Source: CAZYVD01 sp964651045
Lineage (GTDB): Bacteria; Zhuqueibacterota; QNDG01; DSAB01
Assembly (NCBI GenBank): GCA_964651045.1
Contig: CAZYVD010000042.1
Coordinates: 1 to 22,756, forward strand
Direction of reading: 5' to 3'
DNA length: 22,756 bases
Below the pieces are notes generated by a model. It worked only from the letters and a program-made list of their open reading frames with translations, was not told the DNA's origin and searched no databases. Of the stretch, positions 6,472 through 15,029 are shown piece by piece (within the stretch, counting starts at the first letter, position 1; each line of letters begins with the position of its first letter). Position numbers and translations under genes: made by a program.

Positions 6472-8217
6472 ATGAGTGTTACTGATGGAACAATTGTTGG
6501 AATCAATGGAAACATGATTACAGTGGAGTTTAAAGGCATAGTTACCCAGAATGAGGTGGGATATGCCATTCGTGACAGCGAGAGATTAAAATCAGAAGTA
6601 ATTCGAATAGAAAACAACAGGGCATTCTTACAGGTATTCGAGAACACCAAGGGGCTAAGAGTAGGAGATAAGGTCGAGTTTACAGGAGCCATGCTCTCAG
6701 TAAAACTTGGGCCTGGTATACTTGGCCAGATCTATGATGGGCTTCAAAATCCACTGCCAAAGATCGCAGAGAAGTTTGGGTTTTTTCTTCCCCGTGGAGT
6801 CAGTCTGGAGCCACTCGACCAGAAGAAGAAGTGGCACTTCAAGCCATCTGTAAAGAAGGGAGATGTGGTTACCAGAGGAGTTGTACTCGGACATGTTCCA
6901 GAGGGAGAGTTTCAGCATGCAATAATGGTGCCTTTTTATCTTAACGGCTCCTTTACTGTTGAGTCCATTGTAGATGAAGGCGATTATACTATAAAGGATG
7001 TTGTAGCTGTTATAAAAGATCAGCGGGGAAAGAAGATAAAATGTACAATGCAGTTTGAATGGCCTGTAAAAATCCCGATTACTGCCTACAGGGAGAGGCT
7101 GATGCCTGAGGAACCACTGACAACCAAGGTTAGAATAATAGATACATTTTTCCCTGTGGCAAAGGGTGGAACATATTGCATACCTGGTCCATTTGGAGCA
7201 GGTAAGACTGTGCTCCAGCAGATAACGAGCCGTTATGCAGATGTTGATGTTGTTGTAATTGCTGCATGTGGGGAGAGGGCAGGGGAGATAGTAGAGACGA
7301 TGCGTGAATTTCCAGAATTAACAGATCCGAGGACAGGCAGGTCGCTCATGGAGCGAACAATAATTATAGCAAACACAAGTTCGATGCCTGTTGCAGCAAG
7401 GGAGGCGTCTGTATACACAGCAGCAACACTCGGCGAGTACTATAGGCAGATGGGATTAGATGTGCTTCTTCTTGCAGATTCTACATCCAGATGGGCTCAG
7501 GCGATGCGTGAGGTTTCTGGGAGGCTGGAGGAGATTCCTGGAGAGGAGGCATTTCCAGCCTATCTCGAATCACGTATTGCAGAGTTTTATGAGAGGGCCG
7601 GAGTTGTAGAACTTTATGATGGAAAGAGGGGAAGTCTTACAATTGGAGGAACCGTTAGTCCGGCAGGAGGCAACTTTGAAGAGCCTGTAACGCAGTCTAC
7701 ATTAAAGGTTGTTGGAGCTTTTCACGGACTCTCAAGGGATCGTGCAAATGCAAGAAAGTTTCCGTCGATCGATCCACTGGAGAGCTGGTCGAAATATAAA
7801 TCTGTTGTTCCAGAAGAGTTGGTAGCTATTGCAAAGTCTTTTTTAAAAAGGGGTTCTGAGGTGCACCAGATGATGATGGTAGTTGGGGAAGAGGGAACAT
7901 CGCTTGATGATTTTGTTGTGCATTTAAAATTCGAGTTTCTCGACAACGTCTATCTGCAGCAGGATGGATTCGATCCAGTAGATGCAGCAACCTCTCCGGA
8001 ACGTCAGAAGTATGTATTTAAAAAGACTGTGGAAATATTGACAAGTGATTTTTCATTTGAAAGCAAGGATGATGCGAGGAAGTTTTTTCATGATCTGCGG
8101 CAGCTTTTCATAGACTGGAACTACTCCGAGATGGAGAGCAAGGAGTTTAAACAAAACGAGAAGAAAATAGACGAGATGATAAAGAGGATGCTCAAACATG
8201 CAGAGAGTGTACAATAA
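6472..8217 (+). CDS. atpA: V-type ATP synthase/ATPase catalytic subunit A
   Basis: The catalytic ATP-hydrolysing or -synthesising subunit of the V1/A1 head. At 581 residues it is of normal length. It has an N-terminal beta-barrel (about 1-75), the non-homologous bulge typical of A subunits (about 110-200), the P-loop GPFGAGKT (239-246), GER with the catalytic Glu (267-269), LLADSTSRWAQAMRE (333-347) and PGEEAFPAYL. All catalytic residues seen are intact. It starts at ATG 6472, 20 bases after the DUF2764 gene, and its end overlaps atpB by 20 bases. Confidence 0.97.
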   Translation: MSVTDGTIVGINGNMITVEFKGIVTQNEVGYAIRDSERLKSEVIRIENNRAFLQVFENTKGLRVGDKVEFTGAMLSVKLGPGILGQIYDGLQNPLPKIAEKFGFFLPRGVSLEPLDQKKKWHFKPSVKKGDVVTRGVVLGHVPEGEFQHAIMVPFYLNGSFTVESIVDEGDYTIKDVVAVIKDQRGKKIKCTMQFEWPVKIPITAYRERLMPEEPLTTKVRIIDTFFPVAKGGTYCIPGPFGAGKTVLQQITSRYADVDVVVIAACGERAGEIVETMREFPELTDPRTGRSLMERTIIIANTSSMPVAAREASVYTAATLGEYYRQMGLDVLLLADSTSRWAQAMREVSGRLEEIPGEEAFPAYLESRIAEFYERAGVVELYDGKRGSLTIGGTVSPAGGNFEEPVTQSTLKVVGAFHGLSRDRANARKFPSIDPLESWSKYKSVVPEELVAIAKSFLKRGSEVHQMMMVVGEEGTSLDDFVVHLKFEFLDNVYLQQDGFDPVDAATSPERQKYVFKKTVEILTSDFSFESKDDARKFFHDLRQLFIDWNYSEMESKEFKQNEKKIDEMIKRMLKHAESVQ

Positions 8218-9553
8218 GATACTGAGTATTGTCGGCAATGTAATTACCGTAAAGGCCGATGGCATAGCTTATGAAGAACTTGCTGAGATAAAGACTCAGA
8301 GGGGAAAGTCGCTTGCTCAGGTAATAAAGCTGGATGGCGATATCGTTTCCTTACAGGTCTTTGCAGGAAGTCGTGGTGTGTCAACAAATGATGAGGTACG
8401 ATTTCTTGGACATCCCATGCAGGTTTCTTTTTCGGAAAATATGAAGGGAAGAATCTTTAACGGCGGAGGAATGCCAAGAGACAATGGTCCGCCGATAACA
8501 GAATATGTAATTCCGATTGCGGGTCCGCCAGTAAATCCTGCCAAGAGAATAATTCCAAGGCGGATGATCAGAACTAATATTCCGATGATAGATGTGTTCA
8601 ACTCTCTTGTTGCATCACAGAAGCTTCCTATATTTTCTGTTTCTGGCGAACCTTACAACGAACTTTTAGCACGAATAGCACTACAGGCAGAGGTCGACAT
8701 AATAATACTTGGAGGGATCGGGCTGAAGTTCGATCAGTATATGTATTTTAAAAGTAAGCTCGAAGAGGGCGGTGCACTTCACAGATCGATATTTTTTATT
8801 CATACGGCTTCCGAGCCTGTTGTGGAGAGTCTCATGGTTCCAGATTTATGTCTTGCCGTTGCCGAGAAGTTTGCTCTTAATGGTAAGGATACACTCGTTC
8901 TTCTTACAGACATGACAAATTTTTCTGATGCATTGAAGGAGATTGCAATTACTATGGAACAGGTTCCGTCCAACAGAGGCTATCCAGGAGATCTTTACAG
9001 TCAACTGGCTTCACGTTATGAGAAGGCTGTTGACTTTGAAGGGGCAGGCTCTATAACCATACTGTCTGTCACAACTATGCCGGGTGATGATGTCACTCAT
9101 CCTGTGCCTGACAATACAGGATATATCACAGAAGGGCAGTTCTATCTTAGAAATGGCAGAATCGAACCATTTGGTTCTTTGAGCAGGCTCAAACAGCAGG
9201 TAAATAAGGATACACGCAAGGATCACAGAGCAATAATGGATGGAATGATAAAGCTGTATGCAAACTACATTGAAACAGAAGAGAAGAGGTCGATGGGATT
9301 TCGCATGAGCAGCTGGGATGAGAAACTGCTGAAGTATGGAAAAATGTTTGAATCAAAGATGATGGATCTTTCTGTTAACATTCCTCTTGAAAAGGCGCTC
9401 GACCTGGGATGGGAGATCATGGCCGAGTGCTTTGAACCAGAAGAGACAGGAATGAGGACAGAACTCATAAAGGAGTTCTGGCCAAAGAATTCAAAAAAAG
9501 AAAAAGGTAAAGAGCAGGCAGAAGATGGCCAAAATAAGAATGACAAAAAATGA
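8198..9553 (+). CDS. atpB: V-type ATP synthase/ATPase subunit B
   Basis: The non-catalytic nucleotide-site subunit alternating with A in the A3B3 head. The 451 residues show an N-terminal barrel, GPPVNPAKRIIPRRMIRTNI, and a degenerate loop where a P-loop would be (SVSGEPYNEL), as expected for B, which does not hydrolyse ATP. VLLTDMTNFSDALKEI, QVPSNRGYPGDLYSQLASRYEKA and the ITHP/VTHPVPDNTGYITEGQ region are typical B motifs. The C-terminus carries a Lys/Glu-rich tail (about 432-451) that overlaps atpD by 29 bases. ATG 8198 has AGAGG about 10 bases upstream, inside atpA. Confidence 0.97.
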   Translation: MQRVYNKILSIVGNVITVKADGIAYEELAEIKTQRGKSLAQVIKLDGDIVSLQVFAGSRGVSTNDEVRFLGHPMQVSFSENMKGRIFNGGGMPRDNGPPITEYVIPIAGPPVNPAKRIIPRRMIRTNIPMIDVFNSLVASQKLPIFSVSGEPYNELLARIALQAEVDIIILGGIGLKFDQYMYFKSKLEEGGALHRSIFFIHTASEPVVESLMVPDLCLAVAEKFALNGKDTLVLLTDMTNFSDALKEIAITMEQVPSNRGYPGDLYSQLASRYEKAVDFEGAGSITILSVTTMPGDDVTHPVPDNTGYITEGQFYLRNGRIEPFGSLSRLKQQVNKDTRKDHRAIMDGMIKLYANYIETEEKRSMGFRMSSWDEKLLKYGKMFESKMMDLSVNIPLEKALDLGWEIMAECFEPEETGMRTELIKEFWPKNSKKEKGKEQAEDGQNKNDKK

Positions 9554-10139
9554 ACTGAAGCGCCAGAAGGATAACCTGCGGCGTTTTGTAAGGTATCTTC
9601 CGACTCTCGATCTGAAAAAAAAGCAGCTCTTGATAGAGATAAGAAAGATTCAGAGCCGCATCGATTTGTTGAATCAGGAGAGTGATAGGGTCGATAAGGA
9701 GGTCTACAAATGGGCTGACCTTTTTACAGATAGAATAGATCTGAGAGATTACATATCTGTTAAGGAATTGAAAATTGGTGAGGAGAATGTTGCAGGAATA
9801 GATATACCGGTGTTTGAGGATTTAATTTTTGATGATATCGAAATTGACTACCTGAACACGCCTGTGTGGATAGATGAGGCCATCAGGGTATGTAAGGAGC
9901 AGTTGAAGAGGAGGGCAGAGCTTGAGGTTCTGAAGAGTGAGAAAGATATACTCAATCAGGAACTCAGGATTACTATTCAGCGCATAAAGCTTTTTGAGGA
10001 GGTAAAGATTCCTGAGGCAGAGGAGAACATTCGTATAATAAAAATTTTTCTTGGTGATGTGCAGACTGCTGAGGTTGTCAGAGGCAAGATTGCAAAGGCA
10101 AAAATCTTAAGCAAGCGAGAAAAGGCCCTTTTACCATGA
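9525..10139 (+). CDS. atpD: V-type ATP synthase/ATPase subunit D (central rotor shaft)
   Basis: Subunit D is the rotating coiled-coil shaft inside the A3B3 head. The 204 residues have the two long terminal helices: N-terminal TKNELKRQKDNLRRFVRYLP and C-terminal RIKLFEEVKIPEAEENIRII, which matches the conserved D-subunit segment (R-V-N-ALE-IPR in others). A shorter middle section follows. It overlaps atpB by 29 bases and shares ATGA with the next gene, so translation is coupled. No subunit F gene, the usual partner of D, is visible. Confidence 0.9.
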   Translation: MAKIRMTKNELKRQKDNLRRFVRYLPTLDLKKKQLLIEIRKIQSRIDLLNQESDRVDKEVYKWADLFTDRIDLRDYISVKELKIGEENVAGIDIPVFEDLIFDDIEIDYLNTPVWIDEAIRVCKEQLKRRAELEVLKSEKDILNQELRITIQRIKLFEEVKIPEAEENIRIIKIFLGDVQTAEVVRGKIAKAKILSKREKALLP

Positions 10140-11911
10140 TTGTTAAGATGAAAAAGGTCACTCTCCTTCTCAGCAGGAAGGAGCGTAAAAGCGGATTGGA
10201 GAGGCTCAGAAAGCTTGGTTTGTTGCATGTGAAGAATCTTCAGAATCCCCAATCCGATGAAATAGACGATCTTCAGGCAAAGATCGAAGCAATAGGAAGG
10301 GTAGTTGGGGTGCTTGGCAGGGCAGAATCAGGGGTGAAGAGAATCGATGAGAAGAGAGCAGATGAGGTTGTAGACAGAGTCAACAGACTTTTGCATGATA
10401 ATGAAAAACTGGTAAAGGAGCTGGAACGGCTTCGCAACATTCATACTTGGTACGAGATGTTTGGAAGGGTCTCATTGGAGGAAATTGATCGGCTTCGAAA
10501 TGAGGGAATCTATTTAAAATTTTATTCTTGTGATCGCTCTTCAATCAAAAAAATCGATGATAGAAAACAGATCTATATTGTTGGTCGTGAACGCGGGATT
10601 TTCTACGTTGTGTTAATTACAACAGATCCTCAGGATGGGCTAAAGTTTACAGAGTATCCCCTTCCTGATATCGAGTGCAGTGAGCTGGAGAAGAGGATAG
10701 GAGAGATCGAGAAGAAAATCTCATCAACAAAGACAACTCTAAAGAAGCTTGGCAGATACAGGGATTCTCTAAATAAACACAGAAGTTATTTAGAAAAGAG
10801 GCTTGCATTCTACAGGGTACTGCACGGAATGGCACAGGAGGAGGGGTTTGTCTATATTCAGGGCTTCTGTCCTGTAGATAATCTATCTGAATTAAAAGAG
10901 TGTGCAGAACATCAGGGATGGGCGTATGTTATCCAGGATCCTGATGATCCAAGCGAGGTTCCAACCCTGATAAAGACACATCGATGGCTGAAGATAATCA
11001 ATCCTGTTTTTAAATTCATGGACACACTGCCTGGATATAATGAATATGATATCAGCTTCTGGTTTCTTTTGTTTTTCAGCATATTTTTTGCAATTCTAAT
11101 CGGAGATGCAGGATATGGAATGCTGTTTATAATTTTCTCTTTTATTGCTTCGAGAAAATTCAGGGCAGTGCCGAGAGAACCATTCGTTTTGCTCTATGTG
11201 CTTGGAGGTACAACTGTTTTGTGGGGAGCGATATCTGGAACATGGTTTGGATTCGAGGGAATAGCACATGTTCCGTTCTTAAGCAGTATTATAGTAGACA
11301 GGGTCAACAGTTTTGCAGAGGAAAACACACTTTTCATGATGTATCTATGTTTTATAATTGGTGTTGTACATCTCTCTATAGCACACGGCATAAGAATGGT
11401 TAACATGATAAACTCTCTGAAGGCACTTTCGGAGTTGGGATGGATACTGATTCTGTGGTCTCTCTTTTTTGTGGCAGGGAAACTGGTTCTTGATAGACCA
11501 GTGCCTTTCTTGACTCTGCCGTTACTCATTTTGGGCTGCTTTCTCACACTCACTTTTACAAATTACCAGAAGAATATACTCAAAGGAGCATTAGCCACTC
11601 TCGGGGATCTGCCCCTGTCTGTAATCGGATCGTTTTCTGATCTGGTCTCATATCTTAGGCTGTTTGCGGTTGGTTATGCTTCAGTGATTGTAGCATCGAG
11701 TTTCAATGAGATGGCAATTGGAGATGGGATTCACTCAGTGCTGCATGGGTTGATGGCGGCACTGATTCTCTTTTTTGGTCATACACTCAATATTATCTTG
11801 GGACTACTGGCAGTAATAGTTCATGGAATCAGGTTAAACATGCTGGAATTTTCGGGACAGCTCAACATGCAGTGGTCGGGAAGACCTTATAAACCTTTCA
11901 GAGATGTTTAA
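10136..11911 (+). CDS. atpI: V-type ATP synthase/ATPase membrane subunit I (a-type)
   Basis: Subunit I is the membrane stator that forms the ion half-channels against the K ring. Its cytoplasmic N-terminal half (about 1-290) has coiled-coil segments that meet the stalk; the C-terminal half has about eight transmembrane helices. The two arginines essential in yeast Vph1 (R735 and R799) have counterparts: R508 in SYLRLFAVGYAS and R566 in VHGIRLNMLEF. GDAGYGMLF in the first membrane pair is also family-typical. At 591 residues it is slightly shorter than most. Its ATG overlaps the atpD stop (ATGA). Confidence 0.95.
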   Translation: MIVKMKKVTLLLSRKERKSGLERLRKLGLLHVKNLQNPQSDEIDDLQAKIEAIGRVVGVLGRAESGVKRIDEKRADEVVDRVNRLLHDNEKLVKELERLRNIHTWYEMFGRVSLEEIDRLRNEGIYLKFYSCDRSSIKKIDDRKQIYIVGRERGIFYVVLITTDPQDGLKFTEYPLPDIECSELEKRIGEIEKKISSTKTTLKKLGRYRDSLNKHRSYLEKRLAFYRVLHGMAQEEGFVYIQGFCPVDNLSELKECAEHQGWAYVIQDPDDPSEVPTLIKTHRWLKIINPVFKFMDTLPGYNEYDISFWFLLFFSIFFAILIGDAGYGMLFIIFSFIASRKFRAVPREPFVLLYVLGGTTVLWGAISGTWFGFEGIAHVPFLSSIIVDRVNSFAEENTLFMMYLCFIIGVVHLSIAHGIRMVNMINSLKALSELGWILILWSLFFVAGKLVLDRPVPFLTLPLLILGCFLTLTFTNYQKNILKGALATLGDLPLSVIGSFSDLVSYLRLFAVGYASVIVASSFNEMAIGDGIHSVLHGLMAALILFFGHTLNIILGLLAVIVHGIRLNMLEFSGQLNMQWSGRPYKPFRDV

Positions 11912-11918
11912 TAAACAT

Positions 11919-11924
11919 AAGGAG
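11919..11924 (+). promoter_or_regulatory. Ribosome-binding site deciding the atpK start
   Basis: AAGGAG lies 6 bases before ATG 11931. The longer in-frame ATG at 11904, inside atpI, has no such site, so the shorter protein is preferred. Confidence 0.65.
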
Positions 11925-11930
11925 AAGAAT

Positions 11931-12368
11931 ATGATTCAAGGATTTGGAGATCTGGGACTTTCGTTAATTATATCGGCAGTAGGCTCTGCACTTGGCACAT
12001 ATACTGCAGGCGTTGCTGCGATCGGCTCATGGAAACGTGCATTTTCACAAAACAAGGCAGCACCTTTCATACTTATCGCCTTTGTTGGAGCTCCCCTATC
12101 GCAGACTATTTATGGAATGATTTTAAAGAATGCAATTGTAAAGGCAAATCTGCCAAATGAAACATATGGTTTTCAGATACTTGTTGGCCTGCTGGCAGGA
12201 CTGGCCATGGGATTGTCTGCCCTTATGCAGGGGAGGGCAGGTGCAAAAGCAGCAGATGCTCTTGGTGAAACGGGAAAGGGATTTTTCAATTATATTATGG
12301 TAATTGGGATCATAGAAACCGTTGCACTCTTTGTAATGGTTTTTACAATGAATGCGATTCCGAAATAG
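11931..12368 (+). CDS. atpK: V-type ATP synthase/ATPase subunit K (membrane rotor ring)
   Basis: Subunit K builds the ion-carrying rotor ring. The 145 residues are a fused double hairpin with four transmembrane helices (about 6-30, 46-68, 82-102, 119-142). Only the last helix carries the ion-binding carboxylate, E129 in GIIETVALFV. Aligned by eye to Enterococcus hirae NtpK, the Na+ ligands T64, Q65, Q110 and E139 correspond to S57, Q58, Q100 and E129, and Y68 to Y61. This suggests Na+ coupling. The ATG at 11931 is chosen for its ribosome-binding site; the upstream ATG would add a hydrophilic extension. It is the last ATPase gene. Confidence 0.93.
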   Translation: MIQGFGDLGLSLIISAVGSALGTYTAGVAAIGSWKRAFSQNKAAPFILIAFVGAPLSQTIYGMILKNAIVKANLPNETYGFQILVGLLAGLAMGLSALMQGRAGAKAADALGETGKGFFNYIMVIGIIETVALFVMVFTMNAIPK

Positions 12369-12370
12369 CC

Positions 12371-12399
12371 TTGAAAGGATTAGCCGATAGGCATTAAAT
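12371..12399 (+). promoter_or_regulatory. Candidate promoter for the TPR operon
   Basis: TTGAAA (12371-12376), 17-base spacer, TTAAAT (12394-12399). The predicted start near 12406 would give a leader of about 100 bases containing an AT-rich hairpin. It lies in the only gap over 100 bases between parA and the tRNAs. Confidence 0.35.
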
Positions 12400-12442
12400 T
12401 TGCTATGTTAATAGGTTTAGTTTGCCATATCATGATACAGTG

Positions 12443-12468
12443 TTCAATAAATGACCATTTTTATTGAA
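12443..12468. other. AT-rich hairpin between atpK and the TPR genes
   Basis: TTCAATAAA (12443-12451) pairs perfectly with TTTATTGAA (12460-12468) across an 8-base loop. There is no GC stem and no T-tract, so it is not a standard intrinsic terminator; it may be an RNA leader structure or an operator. Confidence 0.4.
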
Positions 12469-12503
12469 TGGTGGACAATTTAAGGACTCACTGTTTGGAA
12501 TAG

Positions 12504-15029
12504 ATGATGAAGTTTAAGTTTTTAATATACAGGTTGATAATTTTTACCCTCCCCCTCTGTTTCTTCCTAACTCCCAGAAGTAGTTTTAATCAATCAAATG
12601 ACAGGTTCTACAATCAACTCGAGAGTGAAGAGTTTTCCATAACCATGATTCCAAAAGAGGAGTTTCTTCTTGGAATTGTAGAGAGTGTCAACGGGGAGAT
12701 AAGAAGAAGGCTCCTAGAAGGAGCAGACATATCAGAGCTTGGAGTGGATGAAGTAGTGCCAAAGGATCAGGTCACTCTCGATGATTATGAAAAGGAGGTT
12801 CAGAGGATAGTAGAGCTGATAGATGAGATAGCGCGTCTTGAGCGACTGGCAAAGAGAAAAACCAATTTAGAAGTTCTGGGAATGCTCTCTGATTTGAAAA
12901 GCAGAGTACGGGAGATATTGAATCAATCCGAAGTGGATAGCATCAGCGAAAGGGGAGTCGAAGAACCTTCCGATAAGAGTTCAGAGGAGGCCGACACACT
13001 GAAGTTTGTTGATAATAGGGAGGTTGGAGCAGGCACTATAGATAATATAATGGAACAACTCAAGTATAACAGGATTCTTGAATATAGGATTAAACTGGTA
13101 AAATATAAATACTTAAGAAAAAAACTGCTCGAATCTGGAACTCAGGCTCAAACAGAACGCATGTTCAAGGAGTATTTAAAAAGGTCTCTTCAGAACTATT
13201 CGGATGGGAATATGCAGCTTTCGAGATTACAGCTCATGGATATCTTGAAGACATATTCTGATAAGATTCCACTGCTCGATGATGTTCTCTACTATGCAAG
13301 TGAATCATCATACGGCCTCAATTATTTTGATGAGGCCATGAATGGATACTATCTATTAATCAAAAAGTATCCTTCTTCAGAATTTTGTGCTAAGGCCCTT
13401 GTAAAGATAATATACATATCATACATATACGAAGATTTTTCGAGACTATCTGAAACCTACCAGACTCTTTTATCGAGAAAAGAGTCTCTAGATGCTGAGA
13501 CTTTGAGCAATGTTTCGTATCTTGTTGGATATGCATATTTCAAGTCGGGGTTGTACAGTAAGACTCTAAAGACTCTTGAAAATGTTGCCCCACAGACAAG
13601 CTACTTTTACCCCTCTCTCTATCTTTCTGCTACATGTTATTCGAATCTCGGGAGAGATGATCTGGCAATTACTCTTTATCAGAGGCTTATAAATACTCCG
13701 AACAAGGGTGGCAAAGATCCTTTGCTGTCGCAAATACAGAACAATTCGCTCTTGAAGCTTGGATTAATATATTATGAAAGAGGTGAGAATCAGAAGGCGA
13801 TCACATATCTAAACAGTGTCAGTGAAGATTCTCCATACTATGACCTGACGGTTCTGGGCAAGGCATGGAGCTCTTTTAAGGCAGGCAAACCCATACAGGC
13901 TCTGCAAAATGTTCAGTGGATTATGGAAAATAGTATGATGTCAGGCTATGGTTATGAGGCAATGGTTCTTGCTGCAGGTGTAAAGGAACTGCTTGGATAC
14001 AAAGAAGAGGCAATCGCCGATTTAAAGAAGGTTTATGATGTCAGTCGGGCAAGACAGGAGAGGAGTCTGGAGGATCGGTCTCAACAGATCCAGAATCTTG
14101 ATGAAGCCTTTTTACAAAATAAGGGAGGGATGAGTCAGGAGTATCTCGACGGGTTGAAAAAGATCAGTCGATTTCTCAACCCATCTGGTTCGAATATATC
14201 GGAGTCGAATAATCTTTCTCAAGGAGAAGGGCTTGGGTCTGCAGAGATGATACTGACCATCCGAAAGAAGATTGAAGCACTTGACCAGATAGAAAGCAGG
14301 GCATTAGCAGGTGGCGACAGAGCCTATATTGAACAGATAAGAAGGGTAAGAAGTAATCTGATAAAGATGCTTCAGGAGCAGACGAGTCGGCTCTCAGCAT
14401 TGAGTTCTTCTGCAACTGAGGAGGATCCTCTAATCAGTAGAATGGGGATGATGGAGTACTTAAGGTATGTTTTCCGTTCTCTTCTGCAGCAGACGATTCA
14501 GGAGAAGATGAAGACAAAGAATTCAATAAATGAAGCAGATAAACTGATCAAAGAGGCGATAAATAAGAATAACTTCAGGCTTACTGTACAGGCCGAGATA
14601 AAGAAAGAGGAACTTGAGGATTATTATAATAAACTGAATCAATATGAGATATGGCTCAGGGAGAATTTTCCTCAGCAATATACCGTGGAATTGGATAGAT
14701 GGGCAACTTTCAGTGGTTATGGAATAAGCAACATAAACTTCTCACGAATCAAGGATATTGATACTCAGATAGAGAAGATCTCCAGAACAATTGACATGAT
14801 CGATGATGTGTTTGCTGAGAAAAAGAGGGTTCTCGAACAGAAGATTAAGGGACTTCTCGAAGATGTGGAGAGAATTGAAAACAAGATGAAGTATGAAGCA
14901 GAGAAAAAACAACAGACAGACAGAGATAGATTTTTTAAAACACGATACTTTGAGAAAAAAGAGAAGGAATCGACCATAGAAAAGATAGATAAGAAGAAGG
15001 GAAAGAAGAAGTTAAAAGAGATAAAATGA
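12504..15029 (+). CDS. Large exported TPR and coiled-coil protein
   Basis: The 841-residue protein has an N-terminal hydrophobic segment (about 5-23, LIYRLIIFTLPLCFF) that acts as a signal peptide or anchor. Then come a charged helical region (about 55-215), TPR-like repeats (about 225-515, e.g. LGLIYYERGENQKAITYLN, ALVKIIYISYIYEDFSRLS), and a long helical/coiled-coil tail (about 515-841) ending in a Lys-rich stretch. No enzymatic motif is seen. TPRs bind proteins, so this is probably a periplasmic scaffold. Two adjacent ATGs (12504, 12507) compete; the ribosome-binding site is weak. It shares ATGA with the next TPR gene, and position suggests it works with the ExbB/ExbD/AgmX module downstream. 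Confidence 0.85.
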   Translation: MMKFKFLIYRLIIFTLPLCFFLTPRSSFNQSNDRFYNQLESEEFSITMIPKEEFLLGIVESVNGEIRRRLLEGADISELGVDEVVPKDQVTLDDYEKEVQRIVELIDEIARLERLAKRKTNLEVLGMLSDLKSRVREILNQSEVDSISERGVEEPSDKSSEEADTLKFVDNREVGAGTIDNIMEQLKYNRILEYRIKLVKYKYLRKKLLESGTQAQTERMFKEYLKRSLQNYSDGNMQLSRLQLMDILKTYSDKIPLLDDVLYYASESSYGLNYFDEAMNGYYLLIKKYPSSEFCAKALVKIIYISYIYEDFSRLSETYQTLLSRKESLDAETLSNVSYLVGYAYFKSGLYSKTLKTLENVAPQTSYFYPSLYLSATCYSNLGRDDLAITLYQRLINTPNKGGKDPLLSQIQNNSLLKLGLIYYERGENQKAITYLNSVSEDSPYYDLTVLGKAWSSFKAGKPIQALQNVQWIMENSMMSGYGYEAMVLAAGVKELLGYKEEAIADLKKVYDVSRARQERSLEDRSQQIQNLDEAFLQNKGGMSQEYLDGLKKISRFLNPSGSNISESNNLSQGEGLGSAEMILTIRKKIEALDQIESRALAGGDRAYIEQIRRVRSNLIKMLQEQTSRLSALSSSATEEDPLISRMGMMEYLRYVFRSLLQQTIQEKMKTKNSINEADKLIKEAINKNNFRLTVQAEIKKEELEDYYNKLNQYEIWLRENFPQQYTVELDRWATFSGYGISNINFSRIKDIDTQIEKISRTIDMIDDVFAEKKRVLEQKIKGLLEDVERIENKMKYEAEKKQQTDRDRFFKTRYFEKKEKESTIEKIDKKKGKKKLKEIK

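Noticed and set aside
8640..8670. V-ATPase B subunit with a lost P-loop as a defect
   Set aside because: B subunits of this family normally lack a catalytic P-loop; the catalytic motifs are intact in subunit A.
12443..12468. Intrinsic terminator of the V-ATPase operon
   Set aside because: The stem is almost all A-T and no T-tract follows the right arm.
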